64,000 nucleotides of DNA from Halopseudomonas maritima (GCF_021545785.1 NZ_CP079801.1:2600001-2664000); one strand, 5' to 3'; counted from the stretch's first letter, positions 34,829-43,722 are shown. Numbers and translations are program-made. The notes: a model not told the origin generated them from the letters alone.

Positions 34829-34864
34829 GTCAAGCAGGCTGGTGCCCGCACCAGCCTGCTTGAC
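34829..34864. repeat. Perfect 16-bp inverted repeat
   Basis: gtcaagcaggctggtg / caccagcctgcttgac with a CCCG loop, no T run. It lies between the DUF4259 gene and the SIR2-STAND-like gene. It may be a terminator, but the length and perfection also suit an imported recombination or transposon end. Confidence 0.75.
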
Positions 34865-34985
34865 GCTCTGAGGCTCATGACCAACATCCTGCTAGTATTG
34901 CAGTCGGGCGTGATCGCTCACTAACAGCGGTCTCACAGCAGGCCTAGGTTGTGCAGTAGCAAACTGTCTCATGAACGGAGGAATG

Positions 34986-37364
34986 ATGACGCATGATATT
35001 GACGTAATTGGAGAGTTCGATCCCGACTCCTCTATTCTCTTCCTAGGCTCTGGATTCAGCCTCGGCGCAAGCAACATCGCGAATGGTACCCCGCCCAACG
35101 GCAGGGGGTTGCGGCACCACTTTATTGAGCAACTTAACCTGCCCAGAGATACGGACTACGACCTGCAAGTTCTCAGCGAGGAGTTTGCCGAGCATGACTC
35201 CGGTAAGCTTCGTGACGAGTTGTATAGGATTTTTCGGCTGACCGAGCTAACTGCTGGACAAACAGCTGTATTAAATGAGCCTTGGCGACGTATCTACTCT
35301 ACTAATTACGATGATGCGGTCGAGTTGCACAGGTTAAAAAAGAAAGTGCCGCCGAATGCCTTCGATATCTCGGAGCCAGTTCCGAACAAGCTTCCTCACG
35401 GCGCAGTAGTGCATCTCCATGGAAGCATCCGACTGATTACAGCTGATAATGTGATGAAAAGCTTGGTTCTCGGCGAGGGATCCTACGTGAACCAGTATGT
35501 CGTGCGCTCACTCTGGTACAACCAATTTCAGCGCGATTTGGCTTTTGCAAGTACCCTATATATCGTCGGATACAGCCTTGCCGATTATCATATCGCTGGT
35601 CTTCTCATGGCCAACCCTAAACTTGCTGAGCGAACTATCTTCATACAAGGACCTACCGTCGACGAAACGTTCCTGAGACGCACTGCGCAGTATGGGCGCA
35701 CTATGTTCATAGGCACCGACGGCTTCGCTGAGATTCTAGCGCGTACCCCACGCTCTGTTGCTCCTTCGTTGGATAATCTACGCTCTTTCCGCTCGTTGTC
35801 GCCTGTACGAGACAGAAAAGCAGTCGCTCGTCCGACCGCTACAGAGGTGTTTGATCTTCTAGTCTATGGCAATTTCGATCCTGCTCGTCTTGCTCGCTCG
35901 CAACCAAGTGAGGAGTACGCGATTGCTCGGTCGGATTCGGTGCGCACGGCGGCTGATGCTGTTGAGAGTAAGGCATCGCTCGTTGTCGATGGTCGCCTTG
36001 GTAATGGCAAGTCGATTTTCCTTCAATTACTTGCATTCGAGCTTTCGTCGAGAGGATGGACTTGTCTTCAGCTCCAACTCGGTCACCCGGACTTTCAGCG
36101 TGAGGTTGCGGCACTGGCTGGGGTCGATCGATTGGTCGTATTTGTCGACCAATACTCGGCTGCTCAAGATAGTTTACGTGGCCTCCGCGATGCGCTTCCA
36201 CAGGCTAAGCTCGTGGTGGAAGTGCGGACGGGGACGTTCGAGGTTCGTTTCCACGAATTCATACAGCTTCTGCCTCAACCGTTTGATCGGATTAGCCTTA
36301 ACGCCTTAACACGATCCGAAATAGCCTCATTTGGGCGGCTGTGCGAGAGTGCAGGGCTTCGTGCTCCTGATCCAGAGCATCGTGGCGACCTACGGGACCT
36401 TTTGCTTGATCTTTTCGACAATGCCGCAGTCCGCGACCGTGTGAAAGAGGCTCTAGCCCCTCTGTTTGAAAATAGGGCTACCCGGCGAATTTTGACTATG
36501 ACGATGCTGATTGCCACCCATCAAGGCTCCGTCGGTGCATCATTCGTGAGAAGCGTAGTTGGTGAGGATCCATTTATGGCTCTCAAACCGCTAGAGGATC
36601 TATCGCATGAAATTTTCGAGACTTCGGCCGATGGCTTCAGAGCCCGATCATCTATCTTCTCCTCGTTTGTGATAGCTGCGTTCATTGGACCAGAGGAGAT
36701 CGCCGAAGCTGTTGTCGAGGTGACGCTGGCCGCTGCACTGCGGCGAACTGAGCGACTCTATCGAGTTCTTATGTCGAACATGATTGCGTATTCGAGCTTG
36801 CGGAGAACCCTGCGCGGCAAGGGCGATCCGGATACCGTCATCTCCAGCATCTATGAACGTTTGCGATATGATGAGCGGGTGAATGGTGAGCCGCTCTTTT
36901 GGCTTCAGTATGCGATAGCGATGGCGGAAAAAACTCGGCTCGATGCGGCCGACGAGTTCATTGCTACGGCTTATAGAAAGGCCAGCGAGCTCCCCGGCTT
37001 TCAAACCTACCAAATTGATACCCAGGCTTTTCGTATAGCGCTGATGCGTGCGACGGAGCAGAGCTCGGGGCAGGCTATTTTCAACATTGATGCCATTATT
37101 CTTGGGTTTGAGCGGATCAATGCCATGCTCGGCGACGGGAGTCACCGGTTCTACGCTGTGAAAGTGCTTGAGCACGTTCAGCCGTTTGTGATGGCACGGC
37201 TTGGCGATTTGGTAAACGGCGAGCGAACCGCCTTGCAGTTCTGGCTTCTAAAGGTGGAAAAGTCTCTCTCTTCGCTGCCAGATGCCTTCAAGGCAGCAGC
37301 AGGTTCTGAGGCCATTCGTACGAGCGTCGAGGATGCCGCCAAGATGTTTATCGACCAGCGTTAA
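34986..37364 (+). CDS. SIR2-STAND-like candidate anti-phage protein (Avs5-like architecture)
   Basis: 792 aa. N-terminal SIR2-type NADase domain: FLGSGFSLGAS (residues 19-29), YSTNYDDA (104-111, N107 and D109) and HLHGS (143-147, candidate catalytic His145), then VGYSLADYHI. A P-loop NTPase follows: Walker A DGRLGNGKS near 335-343 and Walker B-like RLVVFVDQYSAAQD near 380. The rest (about 480-792) is helical and would be the sensor. Family knowledge: such SIR2-STAND proteins deplete NAD+ after sensing phage proteins. Start at ATG 34986: ggagg lies 4 nt upstream; ATG 34983 is too close to it and ATG 34971 lacks a site. No partner gene is obvious. The SIR2 call is firm; the STAND label and phage role are inference. 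Confidence 0.75.
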   Translation: MTHDIDVIGEFDPDSSILFLGSGFSLGASNIANGTPPNGRGLRHHFIEQLNLPRDTDYDLQVLSEEFAEHDSGKLRDELYRIFRLTELTAGQTAVLNEPWRRIYSTNYDDAVELHRLKKKVPPNAFDISEPVPNKLPHGAVVHLHGSIRLITADNVMKSLVLGEGSYVNQYVVRSLWYNQFQRDLAFASTLYIVGYSLADYHIAGLLMANPKLAERTIFIQGPTVDETFLRRTAQYGRTMFIGTDGFAEILARTPRSVAPSLDNLRSFRSLSPVRDRKAVARPTATEVFDLLVYGNFDPARLARSQPSEEYAIARSDSVRTAADAVESKASLVVDGRLGNGKSIFLQLLAFELSSRGWTCLQLQLGHPDFQREVAALAGVDRLVVFVDQYSAAQDSLRGLRDALPQAKLVVEVRTGTFEVRFHEFIQLLPQPFDRISLNALTRSEIASFGRLCESAGLRAPDPEHRGDLRDLLLDLFDNAAVRDRVKEALAPLFENRATRRILTMTMLIATHQGSVGASFVRSVVGEDPFMALKPLEDLSHEIFETSADGFRARSSIFSSFVIAAFIGPEEIAEAVVEVTLAAALRRTERLYRVLMSNMIAYSSLRRTLRGKGDPDTVISSIYERLRYDERVNGEPLFWLQYAIAMAEKTRLDAADEFIATAYRKASELPGFQTYQIDTQAFRIALMRATEQSSGQAIFNIDAIILGFERINAMLGDGSHRFYAVKVLEHVQPFVMARLGDLVNGERTALQFWLLKVEKSLSSLPDAFKAAAGSEAIRTSVEDAAKMFIDQR

Positions 37365-37587
37365 TCGTTTTGTGGTCTGTAGATATCGAGCTTTTCTGCC
37401 GCCTTGCGCCGTGTGCTTCTTTCTCACCACCCTGGAAAAGCGGTGGGATTTAGAAGGGTAACGGTCTGCTCATGGCCATTTCTTGCGATAAAGCTGATGT
37501 GCCCTCCGGTGATAGGGAAGACTGTGCGGATTAGCTATTGCTTGGATAGTGGTTACTGGGATGGTTTGTGAGGGTCGTCCTAAAAAG

Positions 37588-37629
37588 AAAAGCACCCCAG
37601 CCAGGCCCGAAGGCCGCTGAGGTGCTTTT
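37588..37629. terminator. Bidirectional terminator
   Basis: Outer stem aaaagcacc / ggtgctttt with an inner cagc / gctg stem and T and A runs on both sides. It ends the SIR2-STAND transcript and the convergent minus-strand lipoprotein gene. Confidence 0.85.
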
Positions 37630-37631
37630 GC

Positions 37632-37895
37632 TCAGTAGACCCCGCTACACTGTAGCGTGGCTTGCACGTTGAACCTGATGAACTCCTCGCTCGGAGCGCC
37701 AGTGCGTTTTACGCGTTCCAGGTAGGACAGGTCATATTCCTGAATCACTTTGTCAAACACGCAGCTACATACCTCTTTACCTGCACCACCTTGAGCGCAG
37801 CCTGAGAGAAACTCCCCGCGCATCTTGTCTTCCGGGCTAGAGCAGCCAGCTGCCAGTGCGCTCAGCGCCAATACCGCCATCAGTTTATTTTTCAC
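37632..37895 (-). CDS. Small lipoprotein, unknown function
   Basis: 87 aa. A lipoprotein signal peptide with lipobox LAAGC (Cys18) is followed by a mature part with five further cysteines (SGCAQGG, EVCSCVF, LQCSG), so disulphides are likely. Starts with GTG at 37895 behind aaaggt. Lies 12 nt downstream of the next membrane-protein gene on the same strand. Not assigned to a family. Confidence 0.72.
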   Translation of the reverse strand: MKNKLMAVLALSALAAGCSSPEDKMRGEFLSGCAQGGAGKEVCSCVFDKVIQEYDLSYLERVKRTGAPSEEFIRFNVQATLQCSGVY

Positions 37896-37907
37896 ACGTG
37901 TTTACCT

Positions 37908-38300
37908 TTATATGCGGCTCAGCACCTGGGACATTCCCAGCGCGACGCCAATGAACAGACCAATGACCTGAGGGCCTGCAATCCAGAACAGCTTGATGAA
38001 CACCAGGCTGCAGAATCCGCCAGACGTGAACACCGCAGACGGGCGCGCGAAGCGGCAGATGGCATCACCCAGCAGGGCGCCACCCCAACCCAGCAAGGTG
38101 CCGACTAACACTGCAAAGGCTTTAGCGAAGAATCCCGCACGCAGCACCATGCCGGAATTGTTGAAGGTCACCATGAAGATGGCCACGGCGAAGGCTGCCA
38201 GCGCCCAGCCTAGTACCTTCACTTGGACAGGAAGAGAGTCATCGATGTAGTCATCATCGTCGTCTCGCGGATCACGTTGGTCGAGATTGTTTTGCTCCAT
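37908..38300 (-). CDS. Small inner-membrane protein, unknown function
   Basis: 130 aa from the ATG at 38300 (ggag upstream). An acidic N-terminus (DPRDDDDDYIDD) is followed by about four hydrophobic helices (VLGWALAAFAVAIFMV; AFAVLVGTLLGWGGALLG; FCSLVFIKLFWIAG; VIGLFIGVALGM). No family was recognised. Likely co-transcribed with the lipoprotein and the exported protein upstream. Confidence 0.65.
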   Translation of the reverse strand: MEQNNLDQRDPRDDDDDYIDDSLPVQVKVLGWALAAFAVAIFMVTFNNSGMVLRAGFFAKAFAVLVGTLLGWGGALLGDAICRFARPSAVFTSGGFCSLVFIKLFWIAGPQVIGLFIGVALGMSQVLSRI

Positions 38301-38347
38301 ACAGCTAGCTCCTTGGGTGTTCGCATTGAGCATTATTGGATTTTTGG

Positions 38348-38788
38348 TTACCACGACGCCCGGCAGGTGTTCTCGGGGTGGTCGAGCGGTTTGATCACGT
38401 CGATGCCCGTGGTTGGCAGGCTGACGGTTTGGCCACGCTGACTGATCTGCAGCGTTTTTGCGGTACGCAGGTGCTCCCAGAAGGAGGGGAACAACTGGCC
38501 GCAGATGTTGCAGTAGGTGTCGAACGGGTTGGTGTACTCGGTGCCGTCGAGAATGACGTTGAATCCCGGATCTTTCTCCGAGCTGTACACCTGGCCATCG
38601 ATAGTGGCGTAGGCCTGAACGTACTTACCGTCGTCGTCCGAGCAGGCGATCAGCAACTCATTTTGGTTGCCGTCGTTGATGGTGTACTCAGTCGTGCCCA
38701 TAGCCCAACCTGAGGTCCACTCGGCAGCGCTGACACTGCTGATGCTCAGCACGCTGATCAATGCGGTGGCGCAAAGCGATTTCTTCAT
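38348..38788 (-). CDS. Small exported protein, unknown function
   Basis: 146 aa with a clear signal peptide (MKKSLCATALISVLSISSVSA, cut before AEW). The mature domain is beta-rich with a CNICG pair. aaagga precedes the ATG. First of a three-gene envelope set on the minus strand. Function cannot be inferred from sequence. Confidence 0.68.
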   Translation of the reverse strand: MKKSLCATALISVLSISSVSAAEWTSGWAMGTTEYTINDGNQNELLIACSDDDGKYVQAYATIDGQVYSSEKDPGFNVILDGTEYTNPFDTYCNICGQLFPSFWEHLRTAKTLQISQRGQTVSLPTTGIDVIKPLDHPENTCRASW

Positions 38789-38927
38789 GGCGTCCTTTCC
38801 TGTGCTGTTTCGGGAGTCAATGGGTATAAATTGACGTCAAATCTACCTGTTGAGTTGATTCTCATCGCTGTAAGTCCTTCATGTCAATCGGTCGACGCCC
38901 AACTATTCGAGTCGAATAGGAGGGGTT

Positions 38928-39269
38928 ATGGCTAAACCAGAGAACACAGTGGCTGCGAGCATTGGTCGCACAATCGCAGACATGCGCGCCAAGGCGGGCA
39001 TGACGCAGGACGATGTTGCCGGCAAGCTGGAGATTGGCCCTGAGGCTGTCTCGCGGATGGAGCGGGGTGTGGCGATGCCGTCGATTGCTCGGTTATACGA
39101 ACTGGCCGAGCTGTTTGGTTGTGAAGCGGTAGACCTGTTAACGGTCGGTAGCTCGCATGTGGACGATCAGGCTCGTCACCTCAAAACGATGCTGGAGCCG
39201 CTGGGGACCGAGGACCGAGAGTTGGTCATGCGGCTGGTTGAGCAACTGACCGAGCGTCTGCAGAAGTAG
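38928..39269 (+). CDS. XRE-family helix-turn-helix regulator
   Basis: 113 aa. The N-terminal HTH (IADMRAKAGMTQDDVAGKLEIGPEAVSRMERGVAMPSIARLYELAELF, about residues 15-60) is standard. A helical C-terminus (ELVMRLVEQLTERLQ) may dimerise. aggagg precedes the ATG. It faces away from the three envelope genes and toward the DNA-processing genes. It may regulate the island; targets are unknown. Confidence 0.82.
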   Translation: MAKPENTVAASIGRTIADMRAKAGMTQDDVAGKLEIGPEAVSRMERGVAMPSIARLYELAELFGCEAVDLLTVGSSHVDDQARHLKTMLEPLGTEDRELVMRLVEQLTERLQK

Positions 39270-39282
39270 TGTTTTAGTCACC

Positions 39283-39624
39283 TCACTTAGACGGTGCAGG
39301 CGGTTCCTCGTCAGCCTCATCCATCAGCAGAAATCCGCAGTTCAGGCACAGGCTGTCGAAAGTACCCAGCCAGTGCTTTGCCGCGTTGTCTGCCAATGCA
39401 ACGCCTTGCTCAACGCCTGTCTCAATGGTTGTTGCTGGCGCCTGGAGTAACGCAACCAACTCCCCCAGCTGACGCCAAGGGGCTGGCTCTTCAGGCTGCT
39501 CTTGCTGGCGCTCCACGTGCTGGCGTAACAGCGCATCCAACACCCCGGCCATCACAGCCAGGGTGCACAGGTTCTGCCGATGGACCAGTGTGGCGCTACG
39601 GCAGATGGTGCAGGTCTTCATCAT
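39283..39624 (-). CDS. Hypothetical zinc-ribbon-like small protein
   Basis: 113 aa. Paired cysteines at both ends (CTICRSA and SLCLNCGFL) could form a zinc site; the middle is helical and Gln/Glu-rich. aaggag precedes the start. Last gene of the minus-strand DUF932-YqaJ-RDF-like-RadC operon, so probably part of the same accessory system. No family was recognised. Confidence 0.6.
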   Translation of the reverse strand: MMKTCTICRSATLVHRQNLCTLAVMAGVLDALLRQHVERQQEQPEEPAPWRQLGELVALLQAPATTIETGVEQGVALADNAAKHWLGTFDSLCLNCGFLLMDEADEEPPAPSK

Positions 39625-39649
39625 GGGTGGATCTCCTTTTCGGCTTCGC

Positions 39650-40138
39650 TCAGATCAACCCACGCTCGGCAAAGCTCACCGCGGTGGCTCCACCAATCAC
39701 CAGGTGATCGAGCAGGCGCACATCGATGGTTTGCAGGGCTGTGTTCAGGCGAGTGGTCAGGGTGCGGTCGGCCTGACTGGGCTCAGGCACACCGCTCGGA
39801 TGGTTGTGGGCGAGGATCACAGCAGCGGCGTTGGCATTGAGTACGGCTTTGATCACCTCGCGGGGATAGACGCTGGCACTGTCGATGGTGCCGTAGAACA
39901 GCCGTTCAAAACGCAGCACACCGTGCTGGCTGTCCAAGAGGATGACGCCAAACACTTCGCGCTCCTCATTGGCTAACTGGGAGATGAGGTAATCGCGAAC
40001 CAGGTTCGGATTGGTCAGGTAGTTACTGCGATAAAAGCGGGCTTCCAGTATGGACTGGGCCCAGCTCAGTACTTCGGTTTCGGACAGCTCGATGCCTGCC
40101 GTCGGCACGAGGGCCGACGACGATTTTGGGTTACTCAT
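39650..40138 (-). CDS. radC: RadC-family JAB/MPN domain protein
   Basis: 162 aa; only the metalloprotease-like JAB domain is present (no N-terminal HhH part), as in island-encoded RadC copies. The metal-binding motif HNHPSGVPEPSQAD is intact. ERLFYGTIDSASVYPREVIKAVL is the family core. aggag precedes the ATG. Despite the name, a DNA-repair role is not established; mobile elements commonly carry such short copies, often with YqaJ-type genes. Confidence 0.9.
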   Translation of the reverse strand: MSNPKSSSALVPTAGIELSETEVLSWAQSILEARFYRSNYLTNPNLVRDYLISQLANEEREVFGVILLDSQHGVLRFERLFYGTIDSASVYPREVIKAVLNANAAAVILAHNHPSGVPEPSQADRTLTTRLNTALQTIDVRLLDHLVIGGATAVSFAERGLI

Positions 40139-40170
40139 GATGGTCTCCTGATATAGGAAAACCCACCCGC

Positions 40171-41124
40171 TCAGGCGCTGGCGAGTGGATTCGCTTGTTG
40201 CAGGTTGTGGGTACGTTCGAGAATCAGGTCGTGCAGGGTCGGCTTACCGTTGCGGCTCCGACGGCTGCTGTACTGCGGCGTGGGCTTTTGCGTGGTGGTT
40301 GCTGGCGCTGACTCAGCCACCGATTGCTCTGGATAGAACTCCTCAAGGACCAGATGCGAGTCCTCTTCACTGTCTTCAAAGGCGCCATTGATGAGCCCCA
40401 TACGTGCAGCGGCATCCAGTGCGTGCTGATCAAAGCCTGCATCGCGCCGTGACTGATCCAGCTGGTGTGCTTGGGCCAGAGCATCCTCAAGACTCAGCCC
40501 ACTACGCAGGGTTAGATCCACGTAGTAGATAGGTGAGCCATGGCTTTGCCGGGTGGACTTACCCCGCAAGCGTAGCTCCAGTGGCAGGCACGCAAGTCGA
40601 TCCCCAGACAATGCCTGCAGATAGCTCAACCGGGCCGATAGGGTGCGGATGCTGTTGTAGCCGGTAGTACGAAACACAAAGCTGCCCAGCGGATCGTCAT
40701 CACCGATGGCGACGTTCAATCGGCCATAGGGCTTACAGTTACCACCGGGTGCCAAGGGGCAACCGTCAGGCGAAGGGCAGGGCAGCGATTGAATGCCTTC
40801 TGCCGTCGAGCGTTTGCACGACTCACCGTTACCGACACAGAGCGGTCGGCCACTGGTGCGGTCAAACAGACTGTATTCGGCGCGGAAGTTGAGCTCCGGA
40901 TCGTTGAACAGCAAGCGCACCGGAATACTGCGGATCTTGCCGCCTTGCTCCTTGCGCAGCAGCTCATCCAGTGGATGGACCAGCCAGCCATCGCGGGTCT
41001 GGACCTGCGAGGTGATGGTGAACTGGTCGTCTTTCTCCGGCAGGCGTTTGCCGTTCTTCTCGACTACTTTACCGATGGAGATACGCCCGAGCACGGGCGG
41101 GGTGATTGCCAAGCCTTTGATCAT
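40171..41124 (-). CDS. Recombination-directionality-factor-like / metal-binding protein
   Basis: 317 aa. A Cys-rich middle (CVGNGESCKRST... CPSPDGCPLAPGGNC) suggests a zinc site. The overall pattern matches a conserved gene of Pseudomonas integrative elements, usually called 'hydrolase or metal-binding protein' and related to the phage Gp3/RDF group. If so it could bias integrase direction toward excision. aggag precedes the start. It lies between YqaJ and RadC in a single operon. The RDF link is from memory of family placement and is not proven here. Confidence 0.6.
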   Translation of the reverse strand: MIKGLAITPPVLGRISIGKVVEKNGKRLPEKDDQFTITSQVQTRDGWLVHPLDELLRKEQGGKIRSIPVRLLFNDPELNFRAEYSLFDRTSGRPLCVGNGESCKRSTAEGIQSLPCPSPDGCPLAPGGNCKPYGRLNVAIGDDDPLGSFVFRTTGYNSIRTLSARLSYLQALSGDRLACLPLELRLRGKSTRQSHGSPIYYVDLTLRSGLSLEDALAQAHQLDQSRRDAGFDQHALDAAARMGLINGAFEDSEEDSHLVLEEFYPEQSVAESAPATTTQKPTPQYSSRRSRNGKPTLHDLILERTHNLQQANPLASA

Positions 41125-41205
41125 GGGAATGCTCCTAGAGGAAACAAAAAGGCCGACGCCATAACGGCAGTCGGCCTGAAGGGGAGTGATGGGAGATAAA
41201 GCGAC

Positions 41206-42213
41206 TCAACTGACCAGAAAGCGCCGGCTGCCGGGTTTGCTGATCTGGTACTGCGTCTTGAGCGCGGGGTGGTCCTTGAACAGCGCATCCAGGTCGAGAC
41301 CGGTGCCGTCCTTGGATTTCTTCCAACTGATGCTGCCGCTGGCGAAGAGCGCTTTACTGGCTTCGCCCATGGCCTGCTGCAGCGACTGCTTGAGCTCGGC
41401 TTCGCGCTTGCCCAGATCACTCAGGGAAGAGCGCACCTGCTTGAGCTCATCGAACGCCTCCGACAGGGCTGTATTTGCTGAAAGATCCAGCTGCTCACCA
41501 TCGTCAGCGGGGTAGAGCAGGCGCAGTGCCGCTTCTGCCGAGTCCGATCCATCTGCTGGTGGTGGAGTGTCGGTCTCAACGTAGTGCCAGAACTGACGCT
41601 CCAGGGCGATCAATTGCTCGATCAACGCCTCGTCACGCTCGATGCGGTAAACCTCCAGCTGCTGCCCACCGAGCAGCACAGCCACATCCGCCGCTTGCTT
41701 ACCGGTGACAGCCAACTGATGCATGACCTGAACCTCGACGTACTTGGGGACGCCATCACGCCAGAGGCGGGCACCGTTCAGACCCGCCGTTTTGCATTCA
41801 AGGATCTGCACCTCACTACTGCCAACCACTTCCCGGTCGATATTGGCCAGCATCCAGGGCACGTCAGGGTGCCGCAGCACGGCATTCACCTTGCGCACCT
41901 TGTTGCCGGTGCGGCGCTGATATTGGGAAGCCACCACCGGCTCCAGCACCACGCCCCAGAACACCGGGGTGGTGTCGTCTTCGGGGTTGGGTTTAGCGAG
42001 TCCCACGTCACGGTTGGTTTTCTCCAGCCAGAGCTCCAGCTGGGATTTGTAGGGGTTGAGGCCGATAGCGGTTGCCGCATCCGAGCTGCCGATACCGCGT
42101 TTTCGCACGTCTAGCCAGTCGTTGCGAGTCAGGTCTTTGGTGCTGACCAAGCGCAGGAGGCCACGGTTAGCTTTGTTCGTGCCATTGGTAGGTGTGGTTT
42201 GATGCGTATTCAT
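41206..42213 (-). CDS. YqaJ-type viral recombinase (lambda exonuclease fold)
   Basis: 335 aa. N-terminal nuclease domain: RKRGIGSSDAATAIGLNPY, FWGVVLEPVVASQY, then the active-site region MLANIDREV and EVQILECKTAGL (D and E-x-K). A coiled-coil tail follows (LSEAFDELKQVRSSLSDLGKREAELKQSLQQAM). Such 5'-3' exonucleases generate single strands for phage-type annealing recombination. Start at ATG 42213 (ggag upstream). No partner annealase is recognised, though the DUF932 or RDF-like neighbour might take part. Confidence 0.85.
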   Translation of the reverse strand: MNTHQTTPTNGTNKANRGLLRLVSTKDLTRNDWLDVRKRGIGSSDAATAIGLNPYKSQLELWLEKTNRDVGLAKPNPEDDTTPVFWGVVLEPVVASQYQRRTGNKVRKVNAVLRHPDVPWMLANIDREVVGSSEVQILECKTAGLNGARLWRDGVPKYVEVQVMHQLAVTGKQAADVAVLLGGQQLEVYRIERDEALIEQLIALERQFWHYVETDTPPPADGSDSAEAALRLLYPADDGEQLDLSANTALSEAFDELKQVRSSLSDLGKREAELKQSLQQAMGEASKALFASGSISWKKSKDGTGLDLDALFKDHPALKTQYQISKPGSRRFLVS

Positions 42214-42318
42214 AAGCAAACTCCAGACGCACAAAAGCCCGACCAGCAGACACTGATCGGGCTCAGGCGAGTAAGTAGAAAGGGGAATTGAGGGAAACGG
42301 AAAACCCGTACGGGAAAA

Positions 42319-43287
42319 TCAGGCGATCAGCTCCAGGGCGTGATCCAGAGCCTTTTGCTTCAGGGTGGCACCTTGACCAAACCAGGCTGAGTCCAGCCGG
42401 TGATCAATGCTGCGGGCGCGTTTCTCGTGATCGACGTACTCGGTCACCGCATTGAGCAAGCCCCACGCGGTGTCCTGTGCTGATACCAGTTGAGAGCCGC
42501 GTCCTTTGCCAGCGTATAGATCCTGCACTTTCTGCAGGGCGCGGTGCTGGGTGAGTTCGCGGCGATCCTCCACGTCCTGCTCGGTGTCGCAAATCACCCG
42601 CAGGAAGTAGCCAAGCGCTTCACCGGTGTTCACCTTTCGTTGAGACAGATGCTTCATCCGGTACATGAAGTCATCCCACTGCGCGACCGAGATGCCGAGC
42701 TGGCGTTTGACTGCCTTGGCGTTGAACTCGGTGTTGTGCGGCACCTTGATTGACTCGGAAGCGCCATTCACTGCGATGGCCAGGGTGTTGTTGCATACCA
42801 CCCGTACCGTCGTTGGCGTGGCGACGGTCGACAGGGTGCCGTCGCAGGAGGTGGCCAGCAGCAGGTAGCCGTTGACCAGATCGTTACCCTTGAGTGCTGA
42901 GGCCTGCCCTGTACGCGCCAGTGCCCAGAACTTGCGGCCACCTTTGAGCACGCCCGCGGTTTCCAGCTCAAAGCCTGCGTACTCAGTCAGATCTCGGTAG
43001 AACTCCAGCACGTCGAACGGCTGCACCACCTTGTAGCGCTGTGAGACGACTGAGAGTGGGGCTTTGGTGTCCGAGCGATAGAGCACCTTTTGCTCCGGGA
43101 AGGTGTGAATGCTGCCCAAGTGCGCAGCGGAGTCCGACAGGAACCGTACCGGAGACTCTTCAATGTGCCAGTTCATCCCGGCTTCATGCTGCCAGACCTC
43201 CAGCGGCTGATTGCGGGACAGCTTGCTACCCAGGCCATGCCAGGGTGTGGTGCCAACGTAGGCCATGTTTTCAACTTGATGTGCCAT
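42319..43287 (-). CDS. DUF932 (phage/plasmid-like) protein
   Basis: 322 aa. Family features are the N-terminal TPWHGLGSKL, then YKVVQPFDVLEFYRDLTEYAGFELETAGVLKGGRKFWALA and VRVVCNNTLAIA. Start at ATG 43287, which follows ggagg; the frame's longer version to 43323 is unlikely. Function is unknown. Such genes occur in phages, plasmids and integrative elements beside recombination genes, as here. First gene of the operon toward radC. Confidence 0.87.
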   Translation of the reverse strand: MAHQVENMAYVGTTPWHGLGSKLSRNQPLEVWQHEAGMNWHIEESPVRFLSDSAAHLGSIHTFPEQKVLYRSDTKAPLSVVSQRYKVVQPFDVLEFYRDLTEYAGFELETAGVLKGGRKFWALARTGQASALKGNDLVNGYLLLATSCDGTLSTVATPTTVRVVCNNTLAIAVNGASESIKVPHNTEFNAKAVKRQLGISVAQWDDFMYRMKHLSQRKVNTGEALGYFLRVICDTEQDVEDRRELTQHRALQKVQDLYAGKGRGSQLVSAQDTAWGLLNAVTEYVDHEKRARSIDHRLDSAWFGQGATLKQKALDHALELIA

Positions 43288-43401
43288 GGAAACCTCCAAA
43301 ACGGCATAGACCGCCCGAGCCACAGAGCCCAGGCGGTCAAAGACAATGAGAAAGGGACAAAGCGAGACAGGGAAATACAGAGAAAGCTGGAAGGGCGGGG
43401 A

Positions 43402-43722
43402 TCAGAAGTGTGCGTTGCAGTCGAGGCAGCGGAAGCGGCAGAGCAGTTGCTCATCGAGCACCTGACCTAAGCGCAGTCCAGCAATGCAACCAGCAAAGGC
43501 GCCAGTGATAGCGCCAAGCACCGCGCCCGCACCAATGCCAGTAGGGCCACCAGATGCACCGACTTGCATGCCGATACGCAAACCAGCTGCAGCACCGGAT
43601 GCAGAGCTGGCTGCAGCACCACTGAACGCACCGGCCACGGTGCCTACGGTGCCACCGATGCGCTTGCCGTAATGGCAGTACACCACGCGCTGTGAGCGAC
43701 AGCGCGGACAGGATTTGGACAT
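43402..43722 (-). CDS. Glycine-zipper protein with terminal Cys pairs
   Basis: 106 aa from the ATG at 43722. It has CPRCRS at the N-terminus and CRFRCLDC at the C-terminus (a split zinc ribbon), around a long Gly/Ala-rich helix region (GTVGTVAGAFSGAAASSASGAAAGL), which is glycine-zipper-like and may insert in a membrane. A further open frame upstream is not supported. Function unknown; conserved in position near DUF932 in my recollection of similar islands, though not verified. Confidence 0.6.
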   Translation of the reverse strand: MSKSCPRCRSQRVVYCHYGKRIGGTVGTVAGAFSGAAASSASGAAAGLRIGMQVGASGGPTGIGAGAVLGAITGAFAGCIAGLRLGQVLDEQLLCRFRCLDCNAHF

